Part shown: positions 20,601 to 31,871 of the stretch, in pieces
How positions within the stretch are numbered: the stretch's first letter is position 1
Layout of the letters: each line of letters opens with the position of its first letter
Source of the DNA: Symsagittifera roscoffensis
Taxonomy: Eukaryota; Xenacoelomorpha; Acoela; Convolutidae
Length of the DNA: 64,000 bases
Assembly: GCF_963678635.1 (NCBI RefSeq)
Contig: NC_087062.1
Location: 15,797,789 to 15,861,788, forward strand
Reading direction: 5' to 3'
The notes under the pieces: model-generated
Told to the model about the DNA's origin: nothing
The model's input: the letters and a program-made list of their open reading frames with translations, nothing else
Databases searched by the model: none
Made by a program: the position numbers and the translations under genes

Positions 20601-21491
20601 TTTAAATGATTTGTTTCACACAGCAACGTGAATATTGACCAATTAAAAGGCCTCAATTCAGTTTGGAACGATTTCTATGTAGGAATAAATTTCCGCTTGC
20701 GCGTTAATAGCACGAAATATATCGTGCGTTGATGTCCCAAGTTGGCAATCTTTAAACTCCTACAAATCTGTAAAAGTTATCATAATTATCGTTAAAATTG
20801 AGCTGAGTACAACAATACTTTTTAAAATATATAAAAAGATTCCGTCAAAAATTACTTTTTAAAAATCGAAATTTGTCTGGAGAAAAAAAACTACCCGGAG
20901 GACAATAAGACGTAACAATAAAGGTGCAAATACTTACCCACTACTGCGTTTTACACTAGTCATACAAGGAGTACAAACAAAACAATTTGTGCGTATCGAA
21001 CGTCAAAATATTTGTAGAAAGGGCGTCTATCGAACGTCTATCATTTTTAGTAATGGTGTTCAAAATAGCTCAAAGTTGCCGTATTGCATATTTTTCCAGT
21101 CCTTTTAAAGATTTCAAAAAAAGTTTCAAAGCTGTTTATTCTAGAGGCAATCAATTTCAACGACGCCTGGTATATTTTTTTCCGGAGAGCACCAAAGCTC
21201 AGTTTACTTTTGCCTGTTTTTTGTCAAGTACCAAACGTCTGATTTTTTTACTAAATTTTATTCTCAATTTTAGCCGCTTTTCAAGACTCCGGATTCTCCC
21301 ATGCTGAAATTGAAAAACTGAAGGAAGCTTGCAATGACATCGACAATGAAAACAACAGAGTCAGAAATGCAGTGCTTGATGTTTCGGCCAAAATCAAAAA
21401 AATGAACCGGGCTGAAGCATCAAACGCAAGAGGTGAGGCTGTGAAGTCATCTAGAAGAAAGAGTTCGCTCACAGCGCTATTTCATAACTAG
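17690..21491 (+). CDS. Two-exon gene for an unrecognised 126-aa helical protein
   Basis: Exon 1 is 17690-17852 (ATG; ends ATA G|GTACGA) and exon 2 is 21274-21491 (acceptor TTTTAG; ends CATAACTAG). The intron is phase 1 and the spliced frame is exactly 127 codons including the stop. The product starts MKNMVSQLNANTGLLFAKKK, has a Ser-rich segment (residues about 24-40), then long charged helices including HAEIEKLKEACNDIDNENN, and ends in a basic tail (SSRRKSSLTALFHN). Possible polyadenylation signals AATAAA lie at 21580 and about 21625. No family is recognised; it resembles small helical scaffold or kinetochore/meiotic proteins only in general style. The 3.4 kb intron is filled with repeats, including a MITE that begins 17 bases after the donor. 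Confidence 0.62.
17869..18250 (+). mobile_element. MITE, CAGGGGCGGAT family, complete copy
   Basis: Left end CAGGGCCGGATTTGAAGG; right end AGATCCACCCCTA. Approximate terminal inverted repeats, a G-rich left interior, and an interior block (GGTCGACCTAAAA...GTCCGACC) that is shared with 44985-45025. It lies in the intron of the two-exon gene, next to the 5' splice site. Confidence 0.65.
18283..18545. repeat. Tandem duplication, unit about 127 bp
   Basis: Two diverged copies each contain TAGCTAGTTTCCCAAAAA.GAC, CTGGATCCAAACCAATG-like and GCAAACACAAAAAA-like blocks (starting near 18283 and 18410). Non-coding; located in the intron of the two-exon gene. Confidence 0.6.
18800..20400. repeat. Dispersed repeat family B, copy 1
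   Basis: Shares ordered blocks with 46350-47060, including TTTTCC.CGCAAAATCAG..AC, AATCATC.CA..GGGTC, ATTCTGT..TAC.TGCACAGCAACCG and a CACTAA..TGAAAAAAA segment. The interior is AT-rich with no convincing frame. An inverted echo of GAATCAAAGCTTG.AACAAAATTGAT near 20129 and 20205 suggests internal palindromy. Class unknown. Confidence 0.5.
20664..20905 (+). repeat. Hairpin-ended repeat family A, partial copy
   Basis: Contains the family core: GTTTGGAACGATTTCTA, then CGCTTGCGCGTTAATAGCACGAAATATATCG split by variants, then AATCTTTAAACTCCTA and GAAATTTGTCTGGAGAAAAA. Both ends of the unit are missing. Confidence 0.65.
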
Positions 21492-21599
21492 AATCGCACA
21501 AATCAAGGAAAAGAGCAAACATCCTCAAAAAATTGATATCATGAATAATGATTTGTACTTTTTCATTATCAAAATTTAGAATAAATTGAATGAAATTTA

Positions 21600-23765
21600 T
21601 AAATTGATGCATTCTGAACAGAATAATAAATATTTGCTCGTAAAGTTATTCTGACTTCCATTTATTATGACTGGACTATAGCTTTTAACCCGGGTTAGCC
21701 AAGATGTGCAACCCGTCGCACCATAAATAGTTCGCACCAAAAAATATGGAAAACGTTCTTTTTATCTGACCCAAATAAAAAGTAATTATAATAAATGGTT
21801 TTCACGCTAATATAACAGTTTTGATCGTTAGAAGCCGCATTTACAACCTTTGAACATTAAAATTAGGAATAGCCATGAGACTCTCTGGTCCGTTTTCAAA
21901 CTCCTGTAAAAAATGAAAGTTTTTATACCTTCTGAGCACCAATTTTCATCGAAATCCTTCAAAAGTCGAAAACTTCGAAAAAAAAACAATTTTTTTCCGA
22001 GAAAAAAGGAAAGATAAAATACTGAAACTAAATATAAATAAAACTTGTCTGTTTGTCTCAATTTGAATTGAGTGAAGATTATTTGAAGAAAAACATTTGA
22101 GACAACGGAATATTATAAGCATAAATAACTTATGAATCGAAAGACAGCCGACAAATGTTGAGCAGACACACCTGAGCGAAAAAAGTGCTTTCAAAAAAGA
22201 ATTTAAAAAAAAACATTTAACAGTTTCCCACGCAAAACTTATTTGCAAACGAAAATATTTTTTGCTCATCTATTAACGCCGAGTTTGGCAACTAAGTTGA
22301 TATGATACTGTTAACTAGTTAAATTATTCACTACCTGCGTAAATTATTCACTAGCTACGAAAAGTGTTATAGAAGAATAAAGTAAAATAGGGCCTGAAAC
22401 ATTTCTAGAACAGCAATTTAGGAATATTTTTTGTCTAAGATATGAACAGATTTAAAGTTTTTAAAACCATTTCAGAAAATCCGTGTCGTCAACTGTTTCT
22501 ATGTCAAAAGATATCAAATCAAAACAATTGCGAGAAGCCTGAACCTAATCTTTATTGTTCGGACGCCTGTATTTGATTTTGTTTTTCTGATATTATTGAA
22601 AGTTGATCCGATGCTTGCGTGAAACACAAAGTGGGAAATTTTGATAAGTCAATTATATATTTTTTTTGAGAAAAATTGTCTCAGCTGTACAAACAGTTTT
22701 TTTTGCAAACTCAGTCGTATAATGTTAGTGATCAGTAAGTAAACGGTTTGTTTTCATGAGATAGCTAAAAGTTTTTTCCTTAGTCTGTTCTTGAAGACGA
22801 GAAATTTTATCTAAAAACGTAGATACGTAATATTTACATGCACAATTAGACCGTATTGTATTAAGAACTGCCAAAAGGATTTGTGAAAAACTAGAGCTGA
22901 CTTATAGATATTAATTACAAGGTCTAGGTGTTTGAAGAAATATTCTTTTTTTTTAAATGTTCTCTTCAGTTTTATTTATAAAAATATAACTTCCTTAAGT
23001 TAACATACGTACTTTTATCCCTATTAATGGTCAACCAGTTTTTTGAAAACCGAAAAAGGAAATTTTTTTCATCTTTCGCGGTTCAATTTCTTAAACACGA
23101 CAAGCATTATACATTGTGGTGTCATCAGCAAAAAGAACAGCATTTGAACAATTGCTTACTTCGGGCATATCGTTTATAGATAAAAGAAAAAAACAATGGC
23201 TTTAAAAGGGAGCCACGAAGCACACCAAATCGGACTTGATAACGTCTGAATTTTCAATGCCCTGCTCATTATTTTGTTTCCGTCTACCTGATAGTTTTCA
23301 AAAATTTTGCTACATTTTCATCAAAATATATAGCAAGGTAGTTTTCTTCTAATTGAATTATGCGATCAAATTTGTCAAATGCTTTCTTAAGATCAAAGAA
23401 GTAAGGATTTTCGAAAACTTTCAAATGATTTTCTCATGCCCCCTGTGAAGCGAATCAAAGCATAATCACATCAATTTTTATGTTGAGAACCGAGCTGTTT
23501 TATTTCTAAAGGGTTATATTTTTTAATGAACTCTCTATTATTAGTTTGTGTAAGTTGTCTCAAAAAATATTGAAGTAGCGCTAATCAGATCTAGAATTGT
23601 TGTGATTAGAAAAATAGACAGTTTAGGTAAAGCCATGACCTCCACCGGAAAATTCGAAAAAATGTTTTGATCATTCATTGGAAACTTCAACAAGATATAA
23701 ACATTTTACAGGCAATAATTTTTTAAAAAAATTGTTACTAAAATCATCATGACAGGAACTATTTA
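21600..23765. other. No gene seen
   Basis: AT-rich sequence with short open frames only. I see no splice-consistent exon chain, RNA gene or clear repeat between the two-exon gene and the family A copy at 23766. Confidence 0.45.
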
Positions 23766-24308
23766 AAAAGATTATTGTTCCGACTTTCGATACGAAAGTA
23801 ACGGAATATTTGTGCTCGGGTGGGTTTTTTTTTCTTCAGACAAATTTCGACTTTTTAACTAGCCATTTTTGACGGAATTTTTTATATCATTCGAAAGGTA
23901 TTGTTGTCCTGAGCTTAAATTTGAAAAGATATTTTACCTGTGATCATTTTTCGTAAAGTTACGGGGGTTTAAAGATTGCCATTTTGGCCAATTTGGGACA
24001 ATTAACGCGCGATATATTTCGCGCTATTAACGCGTAAGCGGAGAGTTAATCCGTCTTAGAAATCGTTCCAAATTGGTTACAAGATGCTTATTAACCATAA
24101 TTGATTTGTTGAAAGGAGCGAAATCTATCCTTTTGTACTTAATATGGCGTGTGGGGTGATGATTTTCAAAAAAAATTCAAATTTTAGAGAAAAAATTTTT
24201 TCATTTTGTCGTAACTCATTTAATTTTTTGTTATTACTGCTCCATAATCATTAAATGGCGGTCGGAACATTCAGGGCTCCGCCCTGATACGAGCAGTCTT
24301 GTTGAACT
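23766..24308 (-). repeat. Hairpin-ended repeat family A, complete copy (about 540 bp)
   Basis: Minus orientation. One terminus (24230-24308) carries CAGGGCGGAGCCCTG inside an outer pairing CTGCTC/GAGCAG. The other (23770-23810) carries CTTTCGATACGAAAG. The middle holds TTTCGCGCTATTAACGCG (24018-24036). The segment GTTCCGAC near one end is the reverse complement of GTCGGAAC near the other. No coding frame. Confidence 0.75.
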
Positions 24309-24999
24309 TGCAGCTTCTTGCACATTTATGGATGACAAAACACACACGTTTTTTGTTTTTTTTTTCATGTGAAAGTTCTTGGGAACATAATTTTTAGCTT
24401 AAACTTTCTCCGATGCTAGAGAATAAATTATTAAACTTTTCGACACTCACTTTTCCTCTTGTTAACTTTTCATATAACTCGAAAACTTTTAAGCTTAATG
24501 CGAAAAAAAATGAAAATTATAGTGATTAGTAGGTAAATATTCAACTAGCACAAAACCAAATATCGATTGGAACGGGTGGAACGGGTATTGAAAATGTATA
24601 CCTTGTCAAAATATGTGTCTTGGTTGTCAAAAGTACACATTTGAGAAATCGATTTAATGATTATGCCCCACTTTGATATCGCTTGCTAACCGCAAGCCTA
24701 ATAATGAGAAAATAATGAGAGTTCTCATAACAATGAGAATATCATAGCAAGCCTAATAATATAACTCAATGTATTTCACTCAAATTTTTTTTTGTCAGTT
24801 TTCTCCAAACTCTATTTCTCGCTAATTTTTAGGTTATTCAGTCTGAAAAACAACAAATTTCACATGCTTGAGTTTTGTCTGAGCTTCCTTTGAAGAATCT
24901 AAGATCGGGCAAAAAATCCAATTAACGCCATAGCTCTTTCTGGCTCATAGCCTCTATAAGGTCTGAAACAAAGCCTTGGGTCCGGTATCTTTTTGAAAG

Positions 25000-25800
25000 T
25001 TTCGGTTAATTTCTGTTTGCAATGCATTAATGATTTTCTAGAGAGTTTGCCCCACTTAACACGCCCGGCATGCTTTTGAAAACAACCTTAAAAGACAAAT
25101 AAAAGATATCAGTTTTTTGCTTCCATACTTTTAATTCTAAGGCCGCAGTTTTCGAATTTTTACTAACAAGTTTTTGTTGTTTTTTTTTCTTCTGATTTTT
25201 GGGAGAGCAGCTCATTCTTTTTTCTGGTCATCGACTTTCTTGCGTGCAGTTTTTGCAAAATTGAACTTTTCATTCATTTCTTTTGCAACATGGTGCAACT
25301 TATCTAGCAGGTCTTAATGCGTGTTCATTGCATCATCGTACTTTTTTCATTCTTCTTTCAAGTTAGTGTCATAAAGAGATGATACGAGGTAATCGTTAAA
25401 GGAAATTTTGACCTCTTCCATGCCAATGATCAGCTCGGACATTTCTTCGTGCAATTAATTCTCTTTTTCGACTGTTGATTTGGCCGACTTGCAGTAGTAT
25501 TGCAGAGCATCATTTGTTTCGTGTCTTCTCTTTGTCGCGCCGTCGATAGATTCGTAGTAGTGGTCTCTCTGTGGTCGCCGTAAGCGCATTGTGAGCAAAC
25601 TGCGACCTGACACCGATGGCAATACTGGTCTTTGTTGTTCCTGGGATGTCGTTCCACGCAAAATTTGTTCGGTGGCTTTGAGTGGTAAAAATAAGGTTTC
25701 ATAATCCAAACTCTTGCAGTAAATTTGAGTCCAAAACAGTAAACTGTTTTTTTTGCAGTTTTCTTTCTCTTACGGATTGATTTATGGGAAAACAATCGGA
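25000..25800 (-). pseudogene. TRIM-type B-box/coiled-coil pseudogene
   Basis: On the minus strand, about 25580-25670 encodes a B-box zinc-binding signature: FCVERHP, then YCHRC, VCSQC and GDHRE, giving C..H, C..C, C..C, H in TRIM order. The frame then shifts by one base near 25570 into HYYESIDGATKRRHETND, a coiled-coil-like sequence. That frame is broken by TAA, TGA, TAA and TGA within roughly the next 270 bases, with clearly coding text between them (for example LHEEMSELIIGMEEVKISF and DLLDKLHHVAKEMNEKF). Two of the stops sit where Gln would fit. TRIM proteins are RING/B-box E3 ubiquitin ligases. The RING may be the exon at 30796-30982 on the same strand, but that link is inferred. Confidence 0.7.
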
Positions 25801-27739
25801 TGACAAACCAGAAGGTCTACCAGCCTCACAGTTTTTATTAAAATCTATGCACACTAAATTTGATGAGTAAACGCGCGACAAAAACATGCACATTACTTTT
25901 GGCCTGTTTTTGCTTGAAGTTGCTTGCCGGCGCAGAAAAGTTAGGCAAAATGTTGTCGTCATTATAGTGTTTTGGGATAGCCATTACGAGCCCGGGTTGA
26001 CCAAAACTTCTTATCATACAATTTCCATATATGAAAAAACTTCTTGCCATACAGTTCCATAGGTACAGAAAATTGTATGATATCTTACCATGAACCAAAA
26101 ACTTTTTTTTCTAAATTTATTTTCTGGAAAGTTTTGGGCTGTGTTCGTAACCGAACGCGACTGAAAAAGACCTTGGTTAACTCAAAGCACCAAAGGCTGG
26201 ATGATCTTCCAGTTACAATGTATAGAAAACGACCTGATTGTCTTAGAGCTGTCTTTCACAAATAATATAATGAAAGTAGCAAACTTTTAAATTTTGGAAA
26301 CTTTTTCAACGGAGATTGATGTTAAAAACTGAATTTTAAATTATCACAAATTGAACAAGACATAGCTAAGCATGTCTTACAAAAGAAAAAGGTTTTTTTT
26401 AGCGCTTTTGAAAAAAATATTAAGCAAAAAGGAAAAAAAATCCAACACAATGCACAAAAAACATTAAATTCTGCACGCAAAAATTTTTTTTTGGAAAATA
26501 ATTGTCTGAGTATAAAATTCAAGTTGCGGTTGAAAAAAAAACAAAAAAAAATCGGGGCAATTTCAAAAACACTTGGAAAATTTTTTGTGTCGCCATCAAA
26601 AAAAAACAGTCATACAATTTCCATATATGGGATGTGTATGATACGCTTTTTTTTCGAAAAGTAAAAACCTCGATTCGAATCAAGCGATTAAGAGATTGCT
26701 TAGGAGATTGCCTAATGAAATCTTGCATATGTCGGATGACATAATGAATTTTCTTGTTTTGACCCTATCTACGAGTTTTTCGAGTGATCCATTGGATCGA
26801 TGATAATTTCGATGTTAATCGTGTCACAAAAAGTGTTGAAATTGTTTCCTGCAAATCAAGATGCGTGAGTTGTTTTAAATATTTTCAAAATTACGTGAAT
26901 GCGTAGAAAACCTTGAGGCAATTCAATGAAAATTTTCGATTAAGGTCTTGAGAAAACTTCTGCCGTTAGAGTTTTAGAGAATCTATCAAAGTTTGAAAAA
27001 GTATATTTCTGAGTACCCAATTCAAAATCCAATCGACCGGCAAAATTCACATCTAATTCCTCGCATTTTTTTCCGACAGCGTTGATAACAATTTGATATT
27101 ACATGAAGGGAAAAACATTCTGAGGTTATTAGCTGCTTTGATACAGTTTGAGCAGTTCTTACGTGTAACCAGGTCATTCTGTTTGTGTGAAGCCAACTTT
27201 GTATTATTTCTAGAGAAATTTCAATTCAAATTGACTTGAATTTGTTTTGTGCAGTATTTTCTTTACTGTTCCTCTGACCGCAAATGGGACGACAAATTTT
27301 TTATCAATGAAAAAATTTCTATTGTATGTCTGAAATAATCTGTGAACGTGGTGTAATCTGTGATCTGTACTTCGTAGAGTGTAGATCTCCTTTTTTGTCC
27401 AAGGTTTTTCCAGTGGTTTTAGAAGGATATGTTTTCAGTGAGTAAAGCAAAAACCTTAGTATTAAACACTGAAACAAAAGCCAAGGATGTTTCCGGAATA
27501 TTGAAAGATTCTCTTTAATTCTTTGCCAATGTAAGGTGTTTCTCCTCTGAACTGTTTGAAACTTAAGGAGACATGGTTGCCCGATAGACTTGAAACTCTA
27601 AAACTTTAGCCGTGATGGATTACAGGAAAAAAATTAGAAAAACTAACTTTAGGCATGATGTGTTTAAGAATTTTAGAAGCATGCAACTTGAAGTGTATAT
27701 TTGGATAGAGTGTGTTTATAATTGCAATTTTTACCGAGC

Positions 27740-28990
27740 CAATAAACTGTGAAGGGAACCTACACGCTTGTTGCGTAAAATTGCATTATTGAAAAATCCA
27801 AGTTGTAGCCATTTAGGTTTTTACTATTTACAGTACCGTTATCTGTATCTTTTAGATTTGAGGTTAAATTTCTGAACTTTCTCAAAGTTTCAGCTAAATT
27901 TTTTTGTCCATTGAGGACTTGCGTAAATTTTCCAATTGGAGTTCCAGGAATCGAGTCTATGAAACCCATACATTTCCCCGTTAAATGTTTCACCATGAAA
28001 ACGACTGGTAGTTGTAGTTATCTATCAACCCAGCCTAACAAACGACTACGGTAGGCTTTATTTCATCGATTGTTCAAAAAAACTGAAGAAAATGTGATGT
28101 GTTATTACTTTAACTTTTAAAGATGGTTCTTGTAATATTCAACAATCTAAACTAATCTCATAATTTCGAGTTTTTTGTCAAGTATTTCGTTTTGTGAGTG
28201 TTCAATATCTGCAGATAAACGTATCTTTTTTTCCAATCATTACCGTGATTTGTTCTACGGAGGACTCTAACTCACTACGTGAAGCATCTGTTTTTACTCT
28301 CGATTTTTTTTGAGGTAAAAACGTGAGTTCTCTGTTAATTTGAGTGATCTTTTTTTCAAATTCAAATTGATTTCAGTTGAAGGCGTAGAGGGTTTTCTAA
28401 TTTAGATAAGTTGGATAAGGTTTTTGTAAAATGGGCAAAGGTCTTCTCCTCGAACTGAGAGTTTCCTGATTCGGTTGACTTAATTACTAGTTAATCATTT
28501 TTTCTATTAAAAATCTGGCATTTTGATTGATTAACTGAAAAGTTTTGTTGGTCTAGCATAGATAAGACATGATTGTCTCTGTCTTTATGTTCTTTGAGAG
28601 ATATTTTATTTCCAATTAAAATTTCTCCGGTAACATTGTCTACCAATTCGTAAACGTTGGGCTTTGGGCTTCAGTTTTGTAGATTGGTTCATTAATACTC
28701 TCTGAACCCAATGCTAGTTTTTTTTGTGTTGGTCATTTTACAGTAATCAAAATAGGGCTCACGAAGTGATCTTCTTCGCAACTTTTAGGTTTCTTAGTAT
28801 GTCTTTTGGAAAATAGCCTTATCAGTTTTGTTTTGACAACAGTTGATAAAATTAGCGGCAGTTTTGCCCCTTCAATCGTTTGGGTTTCAATGGACCGCGG
28901 AAGTGTGTGATCTTTCCTTGATTTTTTCCAACAACTTGGATCATTTTTTAAAATTTGAAGGACGGGTTATTTATACCTTGATCTAACTTC
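27740..28990 (-). pseudogene. Decayed coding sequence, coiled-coil rich, unrecognised
   Basis: Minus-strand segments read as protein in shifting frames. About 28945-28740 is open (includes PSCWKKSRKDHTLPRSIE and KRHTKKPKSCEEDHFVSP), then TGA. About 28660-28520 gives NVYELVDNVTGEILIGNK and KEHKDRDNHVLSMLDQQN. About 28370-28130 is coiled-coil like (FEKKITQINRELTFLPQK, SADIEHSQNEILDKKLE) with frameshifts and stops. 27996-27760 is a 78-codon frame including GKCMGFIDSIPGTPIGKF. The pattern fits an old gene losing function, or a gene whose exons I cannot fully join. No domain is recognised. Confidence 0.4.
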
Positions 28991-29033
28991 TCATTACTTT
29001 TACAGAAGTTGCTTACTTACTATTTTGAGAGAT

Positions 29034-29707
29034 ATCTGGTTTGAAAAGGAAAAGAAACTCATGTGTCACCTCGATGCCCACTTTCGGTAAATTGTCCTTC
29101 CCGAAGTTTTTTTTGCTTATGTTCTTCTGTTATGAAAAAACCCGCTGCTTCGTGAAAACCATCCCATTAATTTTTTTGGCACTTCGGCTTTTCCAATGAT
29201 CTTCATCGCGTCGTCTGTCAAATTGCAATATATTTCCTTTAGTTCTTGATCTACTGCTTATATCTTGAGTAAAGGGATTACTTTTTTTCTCCAAAAAGCT
29301 GACTGGTCTTGCCAAATCAACCTACATCTTCAAGTGTACAAAGTTCTTCTCTCCTAATCCGACGTTCAATAATTTCTTTAGTTTTTTTTCCTTCGGATCC
29401 GAAAATCGTTGTTACGTTTAGAAACCAGTAATTATCATTGCCGCTGAATCCAGCTTCTTTCCAAGTAAAAATTACGCCTGAAATTTTTTTGACTATTAAC
29501 AAAATTATGTAGAAAATGCTAGACAGGATATTGTACATGAATAGTTGCAGAGTTAGAGCTATCGACACTTTTTACCTCTTTACGTTTTGACTTACAATTA
29601 TTTCTAGTCTGGGTCTTGAAATTTCAAAATGTACATTGAAAGTCTTTTGCTGGGCAAAATTCCAGGTGGCCTCGCAGAAATCTACCTCAACATTTGATTG
29701 CGCCATA
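29034..29707 (-). pseudogene. Three-exon-like coding remnant, unrecognised, with a frameshift
   Basis: Minus strand. An ATG at 29707 opens MAQSNVEVDFCEATWNF to NVKR, followed by a donor-like GTAAAAAG near 29575. An acceptor (AATTTCAG, near 29484) leads to GVIFTWKEAGFSGNDNYWF and RIRREELCTLED. A 69-base intron (GTTGATTTGG...AAGCAG) then restores frame into VDQELKEIYCNLTDDAMK and PKKLMGWFSRSSGFFHN. A one-base slip there produces TAA, while the next frame continues as coding-like text (GIEVTHEFLFLFKPDISQN). The combination of good splice sites and a single late frameshift suggests a recently damaged gene or a sequence error. Product unknown. Confidence 0.42.
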
Positions 29708-29959
29708 TTAAATTGTTGAAATAGTATACCCCTAGAATGCTAATTGAATTAAGAACTGTTATGTAAAACGAGTGATAAGTTAACTTCAATGGAGTGAAAG
29801 CACTCAGGGCCAGACAAAACCAAACGAACATCTCATTAAATAAAATGAGTAAACACAATATTCACGTAACTACCAATAAACGAATCCCGTTTAACTTCAT
29901 AGGCGAGGAAGTTTTATTATAATAAGGCTCTGGCCGTACTTCTATTGTTCTACCTTTGG

Positions 29960-30160
29960 CGTTTTTTCCATGCGAGGCGGAGGGGGGCGGGGTGTTGTAA
30001 ATGCCATTTGTTTTGCCGTAGCCGTTCCTACCTTGTGGAGGTGGATGAAACTAGAACCCCTCCAACCGTTATCTACAGTGAATTCGAACCCACTACCTCC
30101 TTTGTATTCAAAGCGAAGCGTCTAATCCACTCAACCACAGCTGCTCTACTCGATCACGCA
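29960..30160 (-). mobile_element. tRNA-derived SINE, family S1, copy 1
   Basis: Minus strand: A box TGGTTGAGTGG (about 30127-30137) and B box GGTTCGAATTC (about 30080-30090) at tRNA-Ser-like spacing, then GGAGGGGTTCTAGTTTCATC and a body containing GGAACGGCTACGGCAAAA. The same head and body occur at 42750-42990. Confidence 0.7.
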
Positions 30161-30795
30161 ACGAATGGTCGCTTTTCGTAATTGCAACCATTTACTACTT
30201 GCTACGAATTGTTGCCCTGCGGCGAAGTGCCGCCATAAGATGCTGAGCGCACTATTTTAATGAAGGGGTTAAAGAAGGACTTTAAAACTAAATTATGGAA
30301 ATAACCAGAGTAGCCGATTGCTGTGCAAGCAAGGCAGAATTTCCTGACTCAGTTATAGTTGCAAACAAAATTAGAAACAAAAACTTTGTCAATTTCTATC
30401 ATTTTTTTATTCGGAAGAGAGGGCGCTGCAAAAGTTTTAAAAATATCTGATAATAGTTCAAACGTTTTTGCTCAGAGGCTCTTTGCTCTAAATTACCCAT
30501 CAGGCAAAATTTTGCGACGGTTTTTTGAGAAAACGTTTTGAAAAACGACATCGAATATCCATCGAATAACGACTGACAGCATTTTTCATATGATATTTAT
30601 TTTGGCACCATCTGAAGTGTTTAGAAAGATACCTGACTTTGACTGAAACAAAACATGCCTGCAGCCTTTCAGTTTGCTTTCAGTGGTCAGAGAAAAATTT
30701 ATAGCGATAAACTTTAACACTCCTTACCGTTATATCTCGCATAAGTGAAACATTTTAGGGGATTTCTCGGCTTTTCTATGTGTGCTCGTCCATAC

Positions 30796-30982
30796 CTGTG
30801 GTGCACTTAGGGCAATTGGCTTTTGGGTCCTTAAATTGTTTGAAAAAATTATCCAGGCACCCATGACAGAAACTGTGACCACATGGCATTATTCTTGGAT
30901 CTTTGAAAAGTTGATAGCACAAACTACATGGGTAGCCCTGTGTAGCCTCGTTGTCCTTATATGATCCATGCTTTACTTCCAT
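30796..30982 (-). CDS. RING-finger (TRIM-type) first coding exon
   Basis: An ATG at 30982 opens MEVKHGSYKDNEATQGYPC, followed by a complete C3HC4 RING: CSLC, then CGHSFCHGC, then NCPKC. The frame reaches a good donor, CACAG|GTATGG, at 30796/30795; without splicing it would stop 4 codons later. RING domains recruit E2 enzymes for ubiquitin transfer. An N-terminal RING ending in a donor is typical of TRIM genes. The 3' exons are not certain: minus-strand coding remnants follow at 29.7-27.7 kb and a B-box pseudogene at 25.7 kb. It could be an intact exon of a decayed gene. A damaged duplicate lies at 33865-34022. Confidence 0.6.
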
Positions 30983-31009
30983 TTAGTTGAGGAAGTTATT
31001 TTTAAATCT

Positions 31010-31553
31010 TAACAAGACTGCTCGTATCAGGGCGAAGCCCTAAACGTTCCGACTGCCTTTTAGGGTCTATGGAGCAGTAAAAACATGAAAAATTCAAATG
31101 TAAAAAATTAATCCCCCCACACCCCATATATCCTCCCACACACGCCATAATCCCCCCACACGCCATATTAAGTACGAATTGATAGATTTGTGCGTAATAA
31201 CATATCAATTATGGCATATAGGCATCTTTGAACCAAATTGGAACGATTCTTAGGACGGATTAAATCCCCGCTTACGCGTTAATAGCGCGAAACATATCGC
31301 GCGTTAATTGTCCCAAATTGGCCAAAATGACCAAAATGGAAAACTTAAACCCCCATAACTTTTTTAAAAATCATCACAGAGGAAATATTTTTTCAAATTT
31401 AAGCTCAAGACAACTATAGCTTTCGAATGATATTAAAAAATCAGTCAAAAAATTGCTAATTAAAAAGTCGAAATTTGTCTGAAGAAAAAAAACCCATCCC
31501 GAGCACAAATTTTCCGTTACTTTCGTTACGAAAGCTGGAACAACAACGTGCAT
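31010..31553 (+). repeat. Hairpin-ended repeat family A, complete copy
   Basis: Starts AACAAGACTGCTCGTATC with the hairpin CAGGGCGAAGCCCTA, has the core CGCGTTAATAGCGCGAAACA, and ends near GTTACGAAAGCTGGAACAAC. It begins 28 bases upstream of the RING exon ATG. Confidence 0.75.
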
Positions 31554-31871
31554 GATTTTTGTATTATTTTGTATGATTTGGACGCTTGGCAAGTTCTAAA
31601 GTTGTCTATGCGATAATATCACCGTATTTATTGAACAAATTACACGCGTTTTGATGGCCATTTTTAATCAAAAGTTTGCGTAGTTTGTAATTGTATAAAC
31701 TTTGAACATATACCAATGAAGATGAAAGATACAAGAAAAAATTTGTTCAAAGTTTTACGCCTGTAATTGTAATAAATAAGCTGATGGCTGATCAAAACAA
31801 ACTTTTGTGTTCGCTGCAGAACAGCATTAGTAACTGAGTAAAAAACTTCAGAATCTACCATTTTTTAAACA

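Noticed and set aside
25000-28400. Reassigned stop codons (TAA/TAG read as Gln)
   Set aside because: Several in-frame TAA/TAG codons fit Gln, but TGA stops and frameshifts also occur there, and the intact vasa, Hv1, 126-aa and BEL frames end normally at TAG or TAA. Pseudogene decay explains the data.
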